Of a stretch of DNA of 64,000 nucleotides, positions 1 through 12,353 are shown one piece after another. A program made the position numbers and the translations under genes. The DNA is from Branchiostoma floridae. Its lineage: Eukaryota > Chordata > Leptocardii > Amphioxiformes > Branchiostomatidae. The notes under the pieces are model-generated. The model ran no database searches. It was not told the origin of the DNA and saw nothing but the letters and a program-made list of their open reading frames with translations. The stretch's first letter is position 1. Each line of letters starts with the position of its first letter. The stretch spans positions 6,587,120 through 6,651,119 of the forward strand of contig NC_049985.1 of assembly GCF_000003815.2 (NCBI RefSeq), read 5' to 3'.

Positions 1-301
1 AAAGAAACGAAAGAGTGCGAAGAGTGCATTGCAGCTGCTGCCTGATGTCGCTCTAGATGAGTCCCCTTGGTGAATGCTAGAGTGTGATCTGTGTAGTATG
101 ATGTTTGGTCGGGAGGTGGTCTTAAGTTTGTATGTTGGGGGAAAGTCTAGGAGAGTCTGTCTATGTGTATGTAAGTATGCACGTTATACAAGGCATTTTC
201 CCATTTACCTAATTCAATTAAAGAAAACATATATCAGCCTCTACATCATGGATAAAAATGATATCTACTTAGTAAACATTGTATCTATGTATATATGCTA
301 G

Positions 302-445
302 CAATGGCGTCATCAGAGCCACCCGTTCCCATAGCAACCACGGCGCTCCCTCTTCCCGCCAAAACAACAGTCGAAGCTGCTGTAGCGGCGGAAGCAACAA
401 CTGTACATGACCTTGACTCATCAGGGTGGACCATGGGATATCGGG
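302..445 (+). CDS. Exon: Thr/Ala/Pro-rich extracellular stalk (upstream paralogue)
   Basis: Acceptor AG at 300-301 and donor GGTAAGG at 446. 144 nt, phase 1 in and 1 out. Translation begins AMASSEPPVPIATTALPLPA and stays open with a mucin-like composition, suiting a membrane-proximal stalk. The acceptor has a weak pyrimidine tract, so the left boundary is the least certain. Confidence 0.6.
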
Positions 446-2741
446 GTAAGGCGATACTGACGTGATCACATGGATGATATCGTCTGGGCATCCCAAAACA
501 AATGCGGGCATGCAGAAAAAGTTGGGGGAAAATTTACAATACAGAATCTACGCGCTCATTGAGGTCGCACAAATGACTGAAAAACAGGATAATGGTATGC
601 CAAACAGTAAATTCCTCGTTTTTGTTGTTTCGCACCTTCTTCTTTGACTTCAATCATGACCTGACATTCTTATCTGCGTTTCGATTTTCCTAACTCTTTT
701 TTGAAATTTATTTGCTCATTTTCAGCTTCTTTGTACGATTAACAGTGATCCTTGCGCGGATGTTATTCATGTAATCAAGTCAGTGTTGCCAAAGAGGGAG
801 ATCTAGCTCGTGCGCTTAAGTTATGAGGTGTGGGCTGGGGCAAAATTTCCTGGATGGTATGTTGACCCTAGCTAGTGCCAAGGGCCTTGCCTGTTTATGC
901 CTCAGCAATAGATCCAAGTTATATATAGTAGTTACATACCTACAAGAAACCAACGGCAAAGTGTGGCAGCCATCCTGAACAAAAATTCTGCAAGTATATA
1001 CAATGTCGATAGATGGCGTTTCCTAGCTACTGTTGGTAAAGCAATTTACAGCAAATTTTCCTTGACACTTAATTCCAGACTAATTGATCGTAAGACAGGC
1101 GCCAGACCATGTTTTGGCGGAGGGTCCCGTCTAATTGATTCCCAGCATCAGGAAGATAGTCATTTAACGCTTCAACTCCGCCGAAACAATCAGCTGAAAG
1201 CCCCGCTCCTTTTCTTGTCTGTAGGAGCAACAGCAGACGACGATACCATCACAGTCGTGGCAGGGTCGATTCTGGGCTGCGTCGTCCTGTTGATTGCAAT
1301 CCTGGTCTGCGTACTTCTGTATAAAAGGTAGCCCAAATCTCCTACTTCAGTGGTTAATTTTTCTCTGTATCTGCATTGCATAGCCAGTATGAACCGCCCT
1401 TCAGCTTCACAGCTTGGCTGGATATAATACTCTGAACAACCAATCTAACTCTTGTCCAAACTGTGAGAATGCCCAAACTGTACTTGGGGACAACGACTTT
1501 CGCTTTATCACCGTTCCAGTGAGATCAGAAATGAATTGTTTTTGAGTTTGAATGTCCTAAAACTTTGCAAACTTAGTTGTTATTGGCTGATCGTTAAACA
1601 AAATCTTGAGATGTGTAATAATCCAGTTATCTCTGTGATTAATGTCTCCTGGTCTGTTTGCGTAGGCGGAAGATGATTGGTTCGCCGGAGACAGAGGCTG
1701 ATCACCGATATGACAACGTCATCAGTTACAGCCGGGTTCTAGAGGAGTCAACTTTGGACCAATCAGAAGACGGCAATCTGGAATGGAACAATTTTTATGA
1801 GTCTGTCGAGGGGAGAGGGTGAGTGTACACGTCATCGATCAATGAACGGGGTCATGTCTATAGATGAGCCTCGTGCGTACATCTGGGGTCTACGAACTAT
1901 TTTCGTAATATTTGGAAGTTTTTGTCTGTTATTTTAGATTGGTGTCACCCACAAGGCAACCAATGTATACGTTAGCTATCGGTAAAATCTACGAGTGCTA
2001 GAAGTCTGGCAACAAGTTTCGTGTTGATGAGTTTCATATGCCTAAAACTATAAGAGGCAATGCTCTCGACCAGTTTGCAATAGTACGACGACGAATGTGA
2101 ACCGGTCCTCTCATGTTATCTAATAGCTGTCCTTATACCCCCTCACATTAGNNNNNNNNNNNNNNNNNNNNNNNNNNNNNNNNNNNNNNNNNNNNNNNNN
2201 NNNNNNNNNNNNNNNNNNNNNNNNNNNNNNNNNNNNNNNNNNNNNNNNNNNNNNNNNNNNNNNNNNNNNNNNNNNNNNNNNNNNNNNNNNNNNNNNNNNN
2301 NNNNNNNNNNNNNNNNNNNNNNNNNNNNNNNNNNNNNNNNNNNNNNNNNNNNNNNNNNNNNNNNNNNNNNNNNNNNNNNNNNNNNNNNNNNNNNNNNNNN
2401 NNNNNNNNNNNNNNNNNNNNNNNNNNNNNNNNNNNNNNNNNNNNNNNNNNNNNNNNNNNNNNNNNNNNNNNNNNNNNNNNNNNNNNNNNNNNNNNNNNNN
2501 NNNNNNNNNNNNNNNNNNNNNNNNNNNNNNNNNNNNNNNNNNNNNNNNNNNNNNNNNNNNNNNNNNNNNNNNNNNNNNNNNNNNNNNNNNNNNNNNNNNN
2601 NNNNNATATTTTTGCCTTTCTTACAAACATCTATTTGTGTGTTGCAGTAACGGAGCCGAGTATGCCTGTATCCAGGACAACAAAGAGGACAACGAGAAGT
2701 TGGAGGTGGAAAATGATCTGTATCAATCTTCTGGCATATAA
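302..2741 (+). CDS. 3' part of a type I membrane receptor, paralogue of the 5501-14542 gene (partial)
   Basis: Model: join(302..445, 1225..1327, 1666..1818, 2648..2741), 5' end outside the window or not recognised. The exons encode an Ala/Thr/Pro-rich stalk, a transmembrane helix (core VVLLIAILVCVLLY, followed by KRRK as stop-transfer) and a cytoplasmic tail of about 80 residues ending ENDLYQSSGI. Intron phases are 1, 2, 2, and every junction stays in frame. The tail carries YDNV, ISYSRV (fits the ITIM consensus), NNFYES and ENDLYQSS. The same exon order and phases occur in the downstream gene, whose extracellular part is F5/8C plus sushi. That this gene has the same ectodomain is inference, since it lies upstream of the window. 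A 454-nt run of N lies in the last intron and could hide a phase 2-2 exon. Confident that this is a real receptor 3' end; exact function unknown. Confidence 0.8.
1225..1327 (+). CDS. Exon: transmembrane helix (upstream paralogue)
   Basis: Acceptor TTTTCTTGTCTGTAG and donor AAAAG|GTAGCC. 103 nt, phase 1 to 2. It encodes an acidic flank (ADDDTITV), about 23 hydrophobic residues and YKR, the usual outside-to-inside order of a type I helix. Confidence 0.8.
1666..1818 (+). CDS. Exon: cytoplasmic tail, first part (upstream paralogue)
   Basis: Acceptor TTTGCGTAG and donor AGAGG|GTGAGT. 153 nt, phase 2 to 2. It begins with basic RRK and contains YDNVISYSRV and WNNFYESVEG, i.e. overlapping YxxV motifs (one an ITIM fit) and an NxxY motif near its end. 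The matching exon of the downstream paralogue (12591-12725) also ends with an NxxY motif. Confidence 0.8.
2152..2605. other. Assembly gap (run of N)
   Basis: Unresolved bases inside the last intron of the upstream receptor. Flanking phases (2 and 2) are compatible with no missing exon or with a missing exon of length divisible by three. Confidence 1.
2648..2741 (+). CDS. Last coding exon: tail end and stop (upstream paralogue)
   Basis: Acceptor TTTGTGTGTTGCAG. It enters in phase 2, is open for 31 residues and ends ENDLYQSSGI then TAA at 2739-2741. The final codons are also the first unit of the minisatellite that follows. Confidence 0.75.
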
Positions 2742-3017
2742 AGACATTTCTATCAAATATTTGTGAATCCATGGTCAATCTTCTAGTATATAAAAATATT
2801 CTCTATGGTCAATCTTTTGGGATATGAAGACATTTCTATCAAATATTCGTGAATCCATGGTCAATCTTCTGGTATATCAAGATATTTCTATCAAATATTT
2901 GTGAAACCATGGTCAATCGTCTAGTATATTAAGATATTTCTATCAAATATTTGTGAATCCATGGTCAATCGTCTAGTATATAAAGATAACATTTCTATCA
3001 AATATTTGTGAAACCAT
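2724..3017 (+). repeat. 52-56-nt minisatellite starting inside the last codons and running into the 3' UTR
   Basis: About six copies of a unit containing CTATCAAATATTTGTGAA and ATGGTCAATCTTCT. The CTATCAAATAT block recurs near 2750, 2836, 2888, 2940 and 2996. The first unit includes the TCTTCTGGCATATAA that encodes the C-terminal SSGI-stop. Confidence 0.9.
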
Positions 3018-3251
3018 AGGACTGACTTGCTGACATATTTGATAGTGAACGCGTGACTCTGTGAGCAGTGGATCAGAGCGACACGTATCCCGTAGCGTCC
3101 TCCGTCAGAGATTGCTTTTGAGCCCTGATATCAATGCATACAGCTTCTATCCATTATACAGTACTTCCCATCAATGGTGATTGATAGCACATGTTTTTGA
3201 TTGTACTCAAGTTGCTCTACATGTATCAGTAGTCCTCCAGGGACTGCGCTA

Positions 3252-3257
3252 ATTAAA
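3252..3257 (+). terminator. Possible polyadenylation signal of the upstream receptor
   Basis: ATTAAA variant about 510 nt after the stop, just beyond the minisatellite. Weak evidence; an unrecognised AATAAA further on is equally possible. Confidence 0.25.
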
Positions 3258-3531
3258 TACGTTCCGCCGTCTCAGCCTACATATCTCCTGTCATTACCGT
3301 ACGTCTCAAGAAAATGAGGGTGTCGCGAACCCAGCAGGACAGATATTACATCTTGATTTATCAGTTTCGTAAGATTTATATCCCCTGCGATTGCACAACT
3401 TTTCATTTCTTCATTATTTCTTTTCGAAGTTGTCATTATATTCATCAAGTTCCAGTGACAAATCTATGAGTTTCTTTCTACATGAATCACATTTGCTTTC
3501 AATACTTGCACGCTCAAGGCCCTTTTTGTAC

Positions 3532-3725
3532 TACTGTAAAATGAGAAAAACGTTCACGAGAATTTGATTTCGCGGTAGGTAGAAAATAGAGTGTTTAAGT
3601 TTCAATTTCAAACTAAAATTCATGATTGAACTGTAAAACGGAGAATATCTGAAGTAGTTTTAAGTTTGTGACGAAGAGGTCATTGCGTAGATAAAACTGC
3701 CGCGAACATTTCTCATTCTTCAGTA
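3532..3725. mobile_element. MITE, TACTGTAAATGC family (degenerate copy)
   Basis: Starts TACTGTAAAATGAGAAAA and ends CATTTCTCATTCTTCAGTA. Inside are TTTCGCGGTAGG and CCGCGAACATTTCT, shared with the copies at 21463-21627 and 36333-36929. Confidence 0.7.
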
Positions 3726-3832
3726 TATCCGAACACCACCCTTGGCACTGCAGACGGACCGTGAACTTTTACCGTGGACTCCCTGGTGCCAGATAGCCTC
3801 CATAGCAGGCTCTTTAGGGCCTTTTTGGCTCA

Positions 3833-3962
3833 TAATACACTTTTGCTGGCCATTTCTTTGTATACTGGGTCGCTGGCCTTTTCTGACTTGGGGGCCGGCA
3901 GTCAGAAAAGGCCAGCAATAAGCGACCCAGTACAAAAAGAAATGGCCAGCAAAAGTGTATTA
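3833..3962. repeat. Fold-back hairpin, about 55-62-nt arms
   Basis: Arm 3833-3887 is the near-perfect reverse complement of 3901-3962, separated by a 13-nt loop. The only large difference is a 6-nt insertion in the right arm. It lies between the two receptor genes. It could be a palindromic MITE or a recent inverted duplication. Confidence 0.9.
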
Positions 3963-4639
3963 TCAACGTCCGAAGTACACACCACGTACACGTAATGAAC
4001 CCATCGATTTATGACTTAATTATATTGTCCTCGGGTTTACCAGTAACAAAACTAATCCGGTCATCAATCATTCTTGTAGTTAATTAACTCCTGAGTCGGT
4101 TGGATTCATAACCGATGAATGGAATCATCATTTCGTGGGTGGCCGATAGGATATGGATCATCCGATATTAGAATATGCTATATTGAGGCAAAGAGCTCAT
4201 TTCCGATCCAGTGCGTGTGTCAAACAGGAACATACAGTACTTGAGTTACACCCATTTTCGAGAGTCATATATGGTCATTTAAGGATAACTTTCGTAAAAT
4301 AGGGTTGTATAAGAGTAAAGAATGTGTAAGTATTTGGCATGGAAAATGGAAAAGCTATGAATGATAATCGTATAATTGCAAATACTTGTACAAGCCCGAA
4401 GGCTAATGTCAAGTACATATAATATGGGATGATGATGTATTAACAGTGTATTAACAGATAAAGACACTAATAAAGTAAAACACTAAGATCTGCAGCTACT
4501 TCTTTTGGTGTTCTCTTCTTCGCTGGAGGCAGTGGAAGACGGAGTTACCTACGTCTTCAATGATATATGGGTTTAGTAGTAGAATCAATCTCTCTTCGTA
4601 ATGTTGGCGAAGCCTGAAAGTATGTATTCTATTTCTTGC

Positions 4640-4784
<145 letters not shown>

Positions 4785-5500
4785 AGTCGCATAACTAGGG
4801 ACATTGGGGAGATGTGTAAGAGACGGGAAAACAAAGGTCAAGTTCGATAATGTTTTAAAGGGACTGTTGTGGTTTTAATATCTCCCTGTGGATACGTACC
4901 ACGTCATGCTGCAAACGAAGATTTTCTGTAACTTTTTAACGTGATAGGGGGGGGGGACCCTGGAGAAAAACCCAGGCCACCCAGCTGGAGTTTCTGTCCT
5001 GATATCCTCCTCTCCAGAGAGGGTCTTCACAACAGGAACTTGAACGGACCTTATCAAGTCCTACCAGGCGGCAGGGCGAAATGAGGTTACCGGAACCACG
5101 CCGTTTCCTTTTGTGTAATGTGAGTGAAAATAGTTCCGAGCGCGTTTTCGGTTAAGAGGCCGCGCATGAGGGTTGTGAAAAGGGCTTTAAGTCTCACATT
5201 TAACTGAACGCTCCCTGTCAAATCGTTCGTTTTATGGGTTTTTCTTCCCATTCTTATTTTGGACGTTAAACCTCTTTGGTATACATGTTTTCCGAATGGC
5301 AAAAGTTGGCTTCTTGCACATGGCATTCAAACAGGATTTCGCGCCCACATGACACCCTCATCACTCAGTCCCACAGTGGAATATACACTTCTGCCAACAT
5401 GTCTGAACTGTTCATTGTTTGAAACGTTCATCAATGCGGCCCTGGCGCCATCCATAGCCCAGCCTATAACCCGGTATTAGTTCCTTGATTAGCCCACGCC

Positions 5501-5588
5501 ATGGCTGGGGACGCCATTGGTTTTTGGGCGGTCACTGTCGTCTTATTCGTGATGGTATTGGACAGGGGCGGCTTTGCAGTCGAAAACG
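5501..5588 (+). CDS. Exon 1: signal peptide
   Basis: ATG in GCCATGGC context, hydrophobic core AVTVVLFVMVL, donor AACG|GTAAGT. Ends in phase 1, completing D30 with exon 2. Signal cleavage probably lies near GFAVEN. Confidence 0.85.
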
Positions 5589-5824
5589 GTAAGTTATTTT
5601 ATTGGATTTCGCTTGCTAAAGAGCTTTGAGATGCTGACTATATATCTTCTGTATATTACACCACAGGGTCCGACCAATCTTGGTTGCCTCCCGGAGACGT
5701 ATATCTGTAAGCAGGTTTGAGCTGTGGCGAAATGAAAATAGGCGATAGTGGCTGCAATAAGCGACAATGATGATCTCTTAAATGCTTTATAGGTTTCATT
5801 TCAAGAACATAATTGAATAACATA

Positions 5825-5910
<86 letters not shown>

Positions 5911-8900
5911 CACTAGAATGGTAGCCTAGAGTGCAGTTGCCAACTTAATAAATGCACTGGGATATCACACTAGTGCCATTTTGTACACTTTTTTGAATAC
6001 TGTATGCGTAATAAAAGATGTTGACCTTGATAGGACGTTTTGTAGCTTCAGTTCTTGTCACAACATTTATGGTCACTATTTTGAAAATTTATAGATATTC
6101 TTGTTTTTTCACCTAACTTGTTTTGTTTCGAGACGTCGCATTACATTTTTGGGTCTCTATAAATTATACAATGTAAGTCGTCATTTTATCATATTGTTTT
6201 TACAATTGTTTCTAATATTGTTTTCTTCTGTCATTGTAAATTTTACTATTGTTTCTTATATTGTTTTCTCTTATCATTGTGGTTGTTATATTTTATGTTT
6301 GGTTACGTTGCTATGGACATATCTTGTCTGAAAGTAAAGAATAAAATTCAAAATACTTGCTGACTGGACTTATACGATTGTATGGTTGTTAATGTATGAA
6401 TATTGTATTTCTACTCAACTTGTTTTGTTTCGAGAGGTCGCATTACATTTGGAGTCTCCATAAATTGTACTTACTGTGGCCTTATACGATTGTATGATTG
6501 TCAGATTGCTCGAACGCCTTGGGCATGCACTCCGGCACTATCAGGGAGAGCCAAGTCAAGGCCTCCAGCAGCCGCGACAAGCTCTACGGTCCGAATAATG
6601 GTCGCCTTGGCAACCAGCACGCCTGGATCCCCGCCGCTAATAACAAGACGGAATGGCTACAGATTGACCTGTTGATAAAGAGGAAGGTGTCAGGGGTTAT
6701 CACTCAGGTCAGTTCAGGGTCGGCTATCCGCCGGGAGGGGGGAGGCTGGAGCTGCAGCATCAATAGGAAGACCTTTCGTAAACTTAACTGACTCCTGAAA
6801 TATTCAAAATAGAAATGACAAGCTTTACAGGGTTGGCGTAGCTTCTTACTAGTCTCTACCGGACTAAGTAGTCACTCCCCTGTCCCGGGCCAATTGCTCG
6901 ATTTTTTTTGCTGAATACGATCCATGTACCCCCGTAGGAAGGCTTGGAGGCTAGAAGCTGCAGCATCAATAGGAAGACCGTTTGTAAACTTCACCGGCTG
7001 ACTCCTGAAATATTCAAGATAGAAATGACAAGCTTTGCAGAAATTGGCGTAGCCTAAGTCTAGCCAGTCTCTAAGCTGACTATTATACTATCTATAGGGA
7101 GAATAATTTGCTACTAGAGGGTTTGGCCGGCCGTGCAGCCACATTAACCGTAGTCATATCGTGGACTGATTCCCCGAATTCTACGATCCCATAGGAAGGC
7201 CTGGTGGAGGCCACGCGCTGCATCATCAATAGAAAGACCTTTCGTAAACTTCACCGGCCCCTGAAATATTCAAGATAGAAATGACAAGCTTTACAAAATT
7301 TGGCGTAGCCCAAGTTGCGCTTCTGGCTAGTGTCTACCAGACCGACTACACTGGCTATTATAGGGAGAATAATAGGCAGCGTAATCGGTCTGAAGAGTTT
7401 TGCTGCTTCGCAGCCACATTAACCTTTATAGGCACTGGAATAGCCTGGCCAATTTCCCGAATTTTGGCTGACTCCTAAAATATATGAATTAGAAGTGGCA
7501 CGTTTTGCAGAGTTTGGTGTAGCCTGACTATAAAATCAAGCTTCTACTTTAAAGTTCTAGCCGTCGCAGGCATCCCAAATCCTGGCGTGGATGTCTTGAC
7601 CATCAAGTTGATCATCACTTAATGGCCATGAGTGCTGACTAGTGCAAATCTGCTGACATGGACCAATTACTGATAGAATGTGAACGATCTGTTACCATGG
7701 TTGGATGCTGTAATGACTGGTTGCCATAGTAACCTGAGAATCCTGGGCTCTTCTCCGATCGACTTTCATAGTGATAAAGGCTGAGCTCTCATTGGTGACT
7801 CTAGGAAATGTAATCATGGTTCTCTAAAGTTAGAGTTGCGTGGCCAAAATATCTCGGGAGGGAACCCAATCAGTCATTGACAGCAACAGAAAGAGATAGT
7901 GTAACAAACTCTCGGTTTGGCGACAAGGTTTTTGTGACCCACTCACATCGTCAGCAATCAGTAGTGTTCGTCACACAAAAAACGTATACTCTTTCCAATT
8001 AAGGTACCATGTCAAAGGGTAATGAACAAGCTTTTCAATTATGTATAACACAATGAACTGTAAAGAAACTACTGAAGTGTATCTATAATTTATATCGATG
8101 ACTGTCCATTATAGCTTGTGTACCATCCGGGTAGTAATTCGCTCCTATGTTGGCTTCTGCTACCAGAAGAAGCGACTGTATATAGTGTATGATTAACGAC
8201 GGAGCAAACAATTTTCTAGATGGTACTCAGGCTATATCCATTAGCCATTGCGTCCAAAAAAAGAAGCCAACCCCCACAGTAACGTACGTAGCAACATGAA
8301 ATAGACCTAGACATAATGTCATTGTATTTGTGTATCAGGTATATAAATGTTTATCAGACTAGATATCTTTGAAACGTTTATGTTATCGTATATCAGATCT
8401 AGCTACACATTAAACATTGTTTGAACTATGTATCCTCTTGCGATTAGTCGTCGGGCATGAATTTGCAACTTAAGATATATTATATTATATTATATTATAT
8501 TATATCATATCATATCATATCATATCATATCATATCATATCATATCATATCATATCATATCATATCATATCATATCATATCATATCATATCATATTATAT
8601 TATATTATATTATATTATATTATATTATATTATATAATCTAGTTGGCCAAAGTTCAGTTTCTGTATATCTTTCCACTTGTCCCGAACTTCGACAGGGGTA
8701 CCGTTACTGTCGAAAGCAGCAGAAGTGGAGTCGGTTCGGCTGGGAGACGGTTGAGGTGTGTAAGGACTGCTCCGTCACCAGGTTCAAGATCAAGTACTCC
8801 AGCAACGGCAAGTTCTGGCTGACATACCGGGACCCGGAAACCTGGCATGACATGGTGGGTTAATGTGGTATCTCCCTGAACTTGGGGCACCGGGGCGGCA

Positions 8901-11900
8901 CTGCGGGGTTTGAAAGATACTTTGAACAGATTTCAAAGATAAAGAACAAATTTTTGGTACATTTTGTGCATTTTGTTGTCTTCTAAGTCATACTTTTATG
9001 TACTACTTAATATCTATATATAATCTATAAAAAATAGGCGATAATAACACAGTGAACGAACCCCGCAGTGCCGTACCGGTGCCCCAAGTGCAGTGAGATA
9101 CCACCTGTAGTCAAACCTTTTGGTTCCGGAAATTTAAAGATCCTGATTACCGATTACATTTACATTTATTATTTTCAAACCGAATGTGATGTTTTTCTTA
9201 TGGGAGGGTCGTTTTAGAATTCAAAGTGTTGTGACACTAGCGCATTCATTAATAAAGTGTAACATATTATCTTGCCAGTACATTTCCAAGTGCAATATCT
9301 CAAAATCCTACGCACCGGGTAATGTGTAGCTGGCTTGTAATTGCAAGGACGTTATGTAAGATAACGTCCCCGGTAATTTATTGTATGCATATTTATTTTG
9401 ATTGTAAATTTCAAAACTAGATTCTACGTGTAAAAAAGTACTCGCTCCACATCTTTATGTATTTCAGCTAAATAAATACAACATGTAGATAATGAACAAT
9501 GACAGTGTTCCATTTTCAGAAATTCCTTGTTTGTTATCACCTTTGTGATGTAAACATGCACCCATATATATTTTTCATCACTTTGTTTCAGATCTTTGAC
9601 GGTGGTATCAATACAGTAGCCACTTGGAAGCTGAACACGTTGCCATATCCGGTCGCCACTCGCTACATCCGCTTCTACCCGATGCGTTGGCAAAATGCCG
9701 TGGCCATGAGAGTCGAAGTTATGGGTTGCAGACTGTCATGTAAGTCGAAATTCTTCAATCAAAATATAGAAATATAGACCATATCAAAGTATGGACCATT
9801 TCTACGAACGCCATTTTGAAATGTCCACCCGCGAGATTATAGCCTGGTGAGAACGCGCGTGACTTTGCATAAAAACGAGGCTAAGGATGGACCCGTTTTC
9901 CCTCAGATAGTACTCTGAATCCCAGATTCGTAAAAATGTCACAGCCGTATGCAACAAAAATACCAGATCTTGATAATATGCCTTAGATTGCGATTTCAAG
10001 ATTTCTAATTATCTTGTACATAGAATCAAAAACTGATGAACTAGTGAAAAGTGCGTTAAAGTACGTTTTTGGGCTGCTTTTCAAAGTGGCTTGTCGACCA
10101 GATCCACGTCTTCGATAGCCTGGGTACCATCCGGAAAGTAGTTCTCTTCGGCGTTCATTATATACTATATACAGTCGCTTCTAGCTCTGACATTCATTAT
10201 ACACTATATACAGTCGCTTCTCTGTGTTTAGCAGAAGCGAACATAGGAGCGAACTACTATCCGGATGGTGCCCAGGCTACGTCTTCGAAGAACTGTAGAT
10301 ATGAGTATAATGTGTTGATAGTATTGAAATCAAGATGTAATTTTTTGACACAGCTGTGACGTGTGAGAAACCACCGAGCTTTCCTCACATGGAAATTGTC
10401 AAAGGCACGGCGGAGAAGTCTGCCTACGGCAAGCGGATAGTGTACGCCTGTAAACATGGCTACAGGATGGACGCCAAACTGCCCATGTTCGTACTGAACT
10501 GTAACGTCACAGGCCACTGGGGAGGGAAAGTGCACCAGTGTGTCCGTAAGTATGCCTAGCCTCCTTCACCGGCGTCTCTGGGAAGCTTGGCAATTTTTTT
10601 TGGGGGGGGAAATTTTTTTTTTTGGGGGGGGGGGGGGCGCTAGGTCGATTCGCGATTTTTAACCGGGAATATTATGCCGGGAAAGGAATATATGCCGGGA
10701 AAGGAATATACACCGGAAAGCTTGTACGGGCTAGGCGAAATTGGGAAACCCCCCCCAAAAAAAAAAATTTCCCCCCCAAAAAAAGGTGAAGGTGAAGGAG
10801 GCTAAAGTATGCCCATCCTCGTGCGTTGTCTCAACCGTTGCCTATATGTATAGATACATTACAGTGACGCACCCGCCATGACACACGAGTCGGAGGTAGG
10901 AGGAACCCCTTACATCCTTGGTCGGAAGTCCTCCTAGGAGACGGATACTCCGAACAACAAAGCTGCATCAGCTGGAGCCGCCTCACACGTTGCATACAGT
11001 TGCCCCTGTGCTCCAATAGACGAGAGGGTGGAGAAGGAATTGCACACCCCTCCTTCACCATAAAAAGTCATGTGCAGGTCAGGCAAAACAGGTACATGCC
11101 GGTCTGCCTCCTCATCTGTCAAATCGACAGGAGAATCCCCCAAGAAACAGTACCTTTGGATACTCTGCTAAACTGGGCTGAGGTTTCCAGTTCAGTGGGC
11201 GTGGCCTATAGTCATGTGCCATCCATTCAACGGGTCGGTTTAGCAAGGATTTTTCATAGACCTTCGGCGAGGCTTTGCAGGAGAGAATATAGAGAGGCGA
11301 TCGTGTTGTCTCATTATCAGGTGTGACGGGTCCTTTGGTGTAATATAACCAGCTGCTGCCGCGCCGTGTGCCTGCGAAGCTGGTGTGTTACGCCGAAGTG
11401 CGGTTATACCGGCTATATAGATACAGATACAGATCATAATGATATTCGTACATAGGAAGCCTAGTAAACTGACAGTTTTCCATTGAACAAAACTATGAAA
11501 GTCATACACTCACGCAATCTGTGTCAGTGTGAATATGCCATAAGTTCATTGGGTTGTTCCAGGAACCAAGCAGGTCACCTCGCCATAACGGACATTACCC
11601 CTTTGTTATGATAAAGCAAGAATGAATTGACCAATGGGAAGCCCCTATTTGATGTCGATCATGAGGCCAGACAAACCACGTTTTATCGAGGTTATACCAT
11701 TTAGTGATAACGAGGCATCGAGCGAAAAATTAAAAATTGATATGAATTTTTTTTTCAATGTTCAGATGCAATCATACGGATTTTCCATAGATGGCGCTAG
11801 CCGGTCACAAATGCATTACTCCACTGAGTTGTGTTTAATAATATTGCTTCAACGTGTGGTTCTTTTTTGTACAGGATCTTTTATAGACCCGTCAACCACC

Positions 11901-12312
11901 ATCAGGGCCATCACGACTAAAGCACAACTCCCCAATGACGTACCGCGGAGACCAACACCCAGGACTTCCTCGGAAAGTGACGTCACACCCAACCTACCGG
12001 ATTCTTCTTACCCAAATACGGAATCTTCTGGAAAGGCCTTATCAGATAGATCTGGCAGAGGTGTGTGTGATATATGTACCGTCTGGGCTATGGGCAATAT
12101 TGCTTCTTCATTAATTCTTATTTTTCAATTAAGTTATCGATACAATCTTCCCTCAATTGTAATAATATGTATGTACACGTATATCTTATTGTGCGTTGTT
12201 TAACTTAGAGGGACATTTTTGTTTAAAAGATGGAAGACAACAACTCGAAGCAATGCCAGTGGTTCATTCGTTCAAACACTCGCATGAGCGTGCACACACA
12301 CACACACTCACA

Positions 12313-12353
<41 letters not shown>

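Noticed and set aside
963-1331. 122-codon frame as an independent gene
   Set aside because: It begins at GTG in an intron. Only the part after the acceptor at 1224 is the transmembrane exon.
1726-1760. An ITAM (two YxxL/I at 6-12 spacing) in the first receptor's tail
   Set aside because: The two tyrosines of YDNVISYSRV are only five residues apart with Val at +3, so the ITAM spacing is not met.
11634-12203. 189-codon frame as a single-exon gene
   Set aside because: Only 11875-12060 is bounded by good splice sites that keep phase with the sushi and TM exons. The rest is AT-rich intron read-through.
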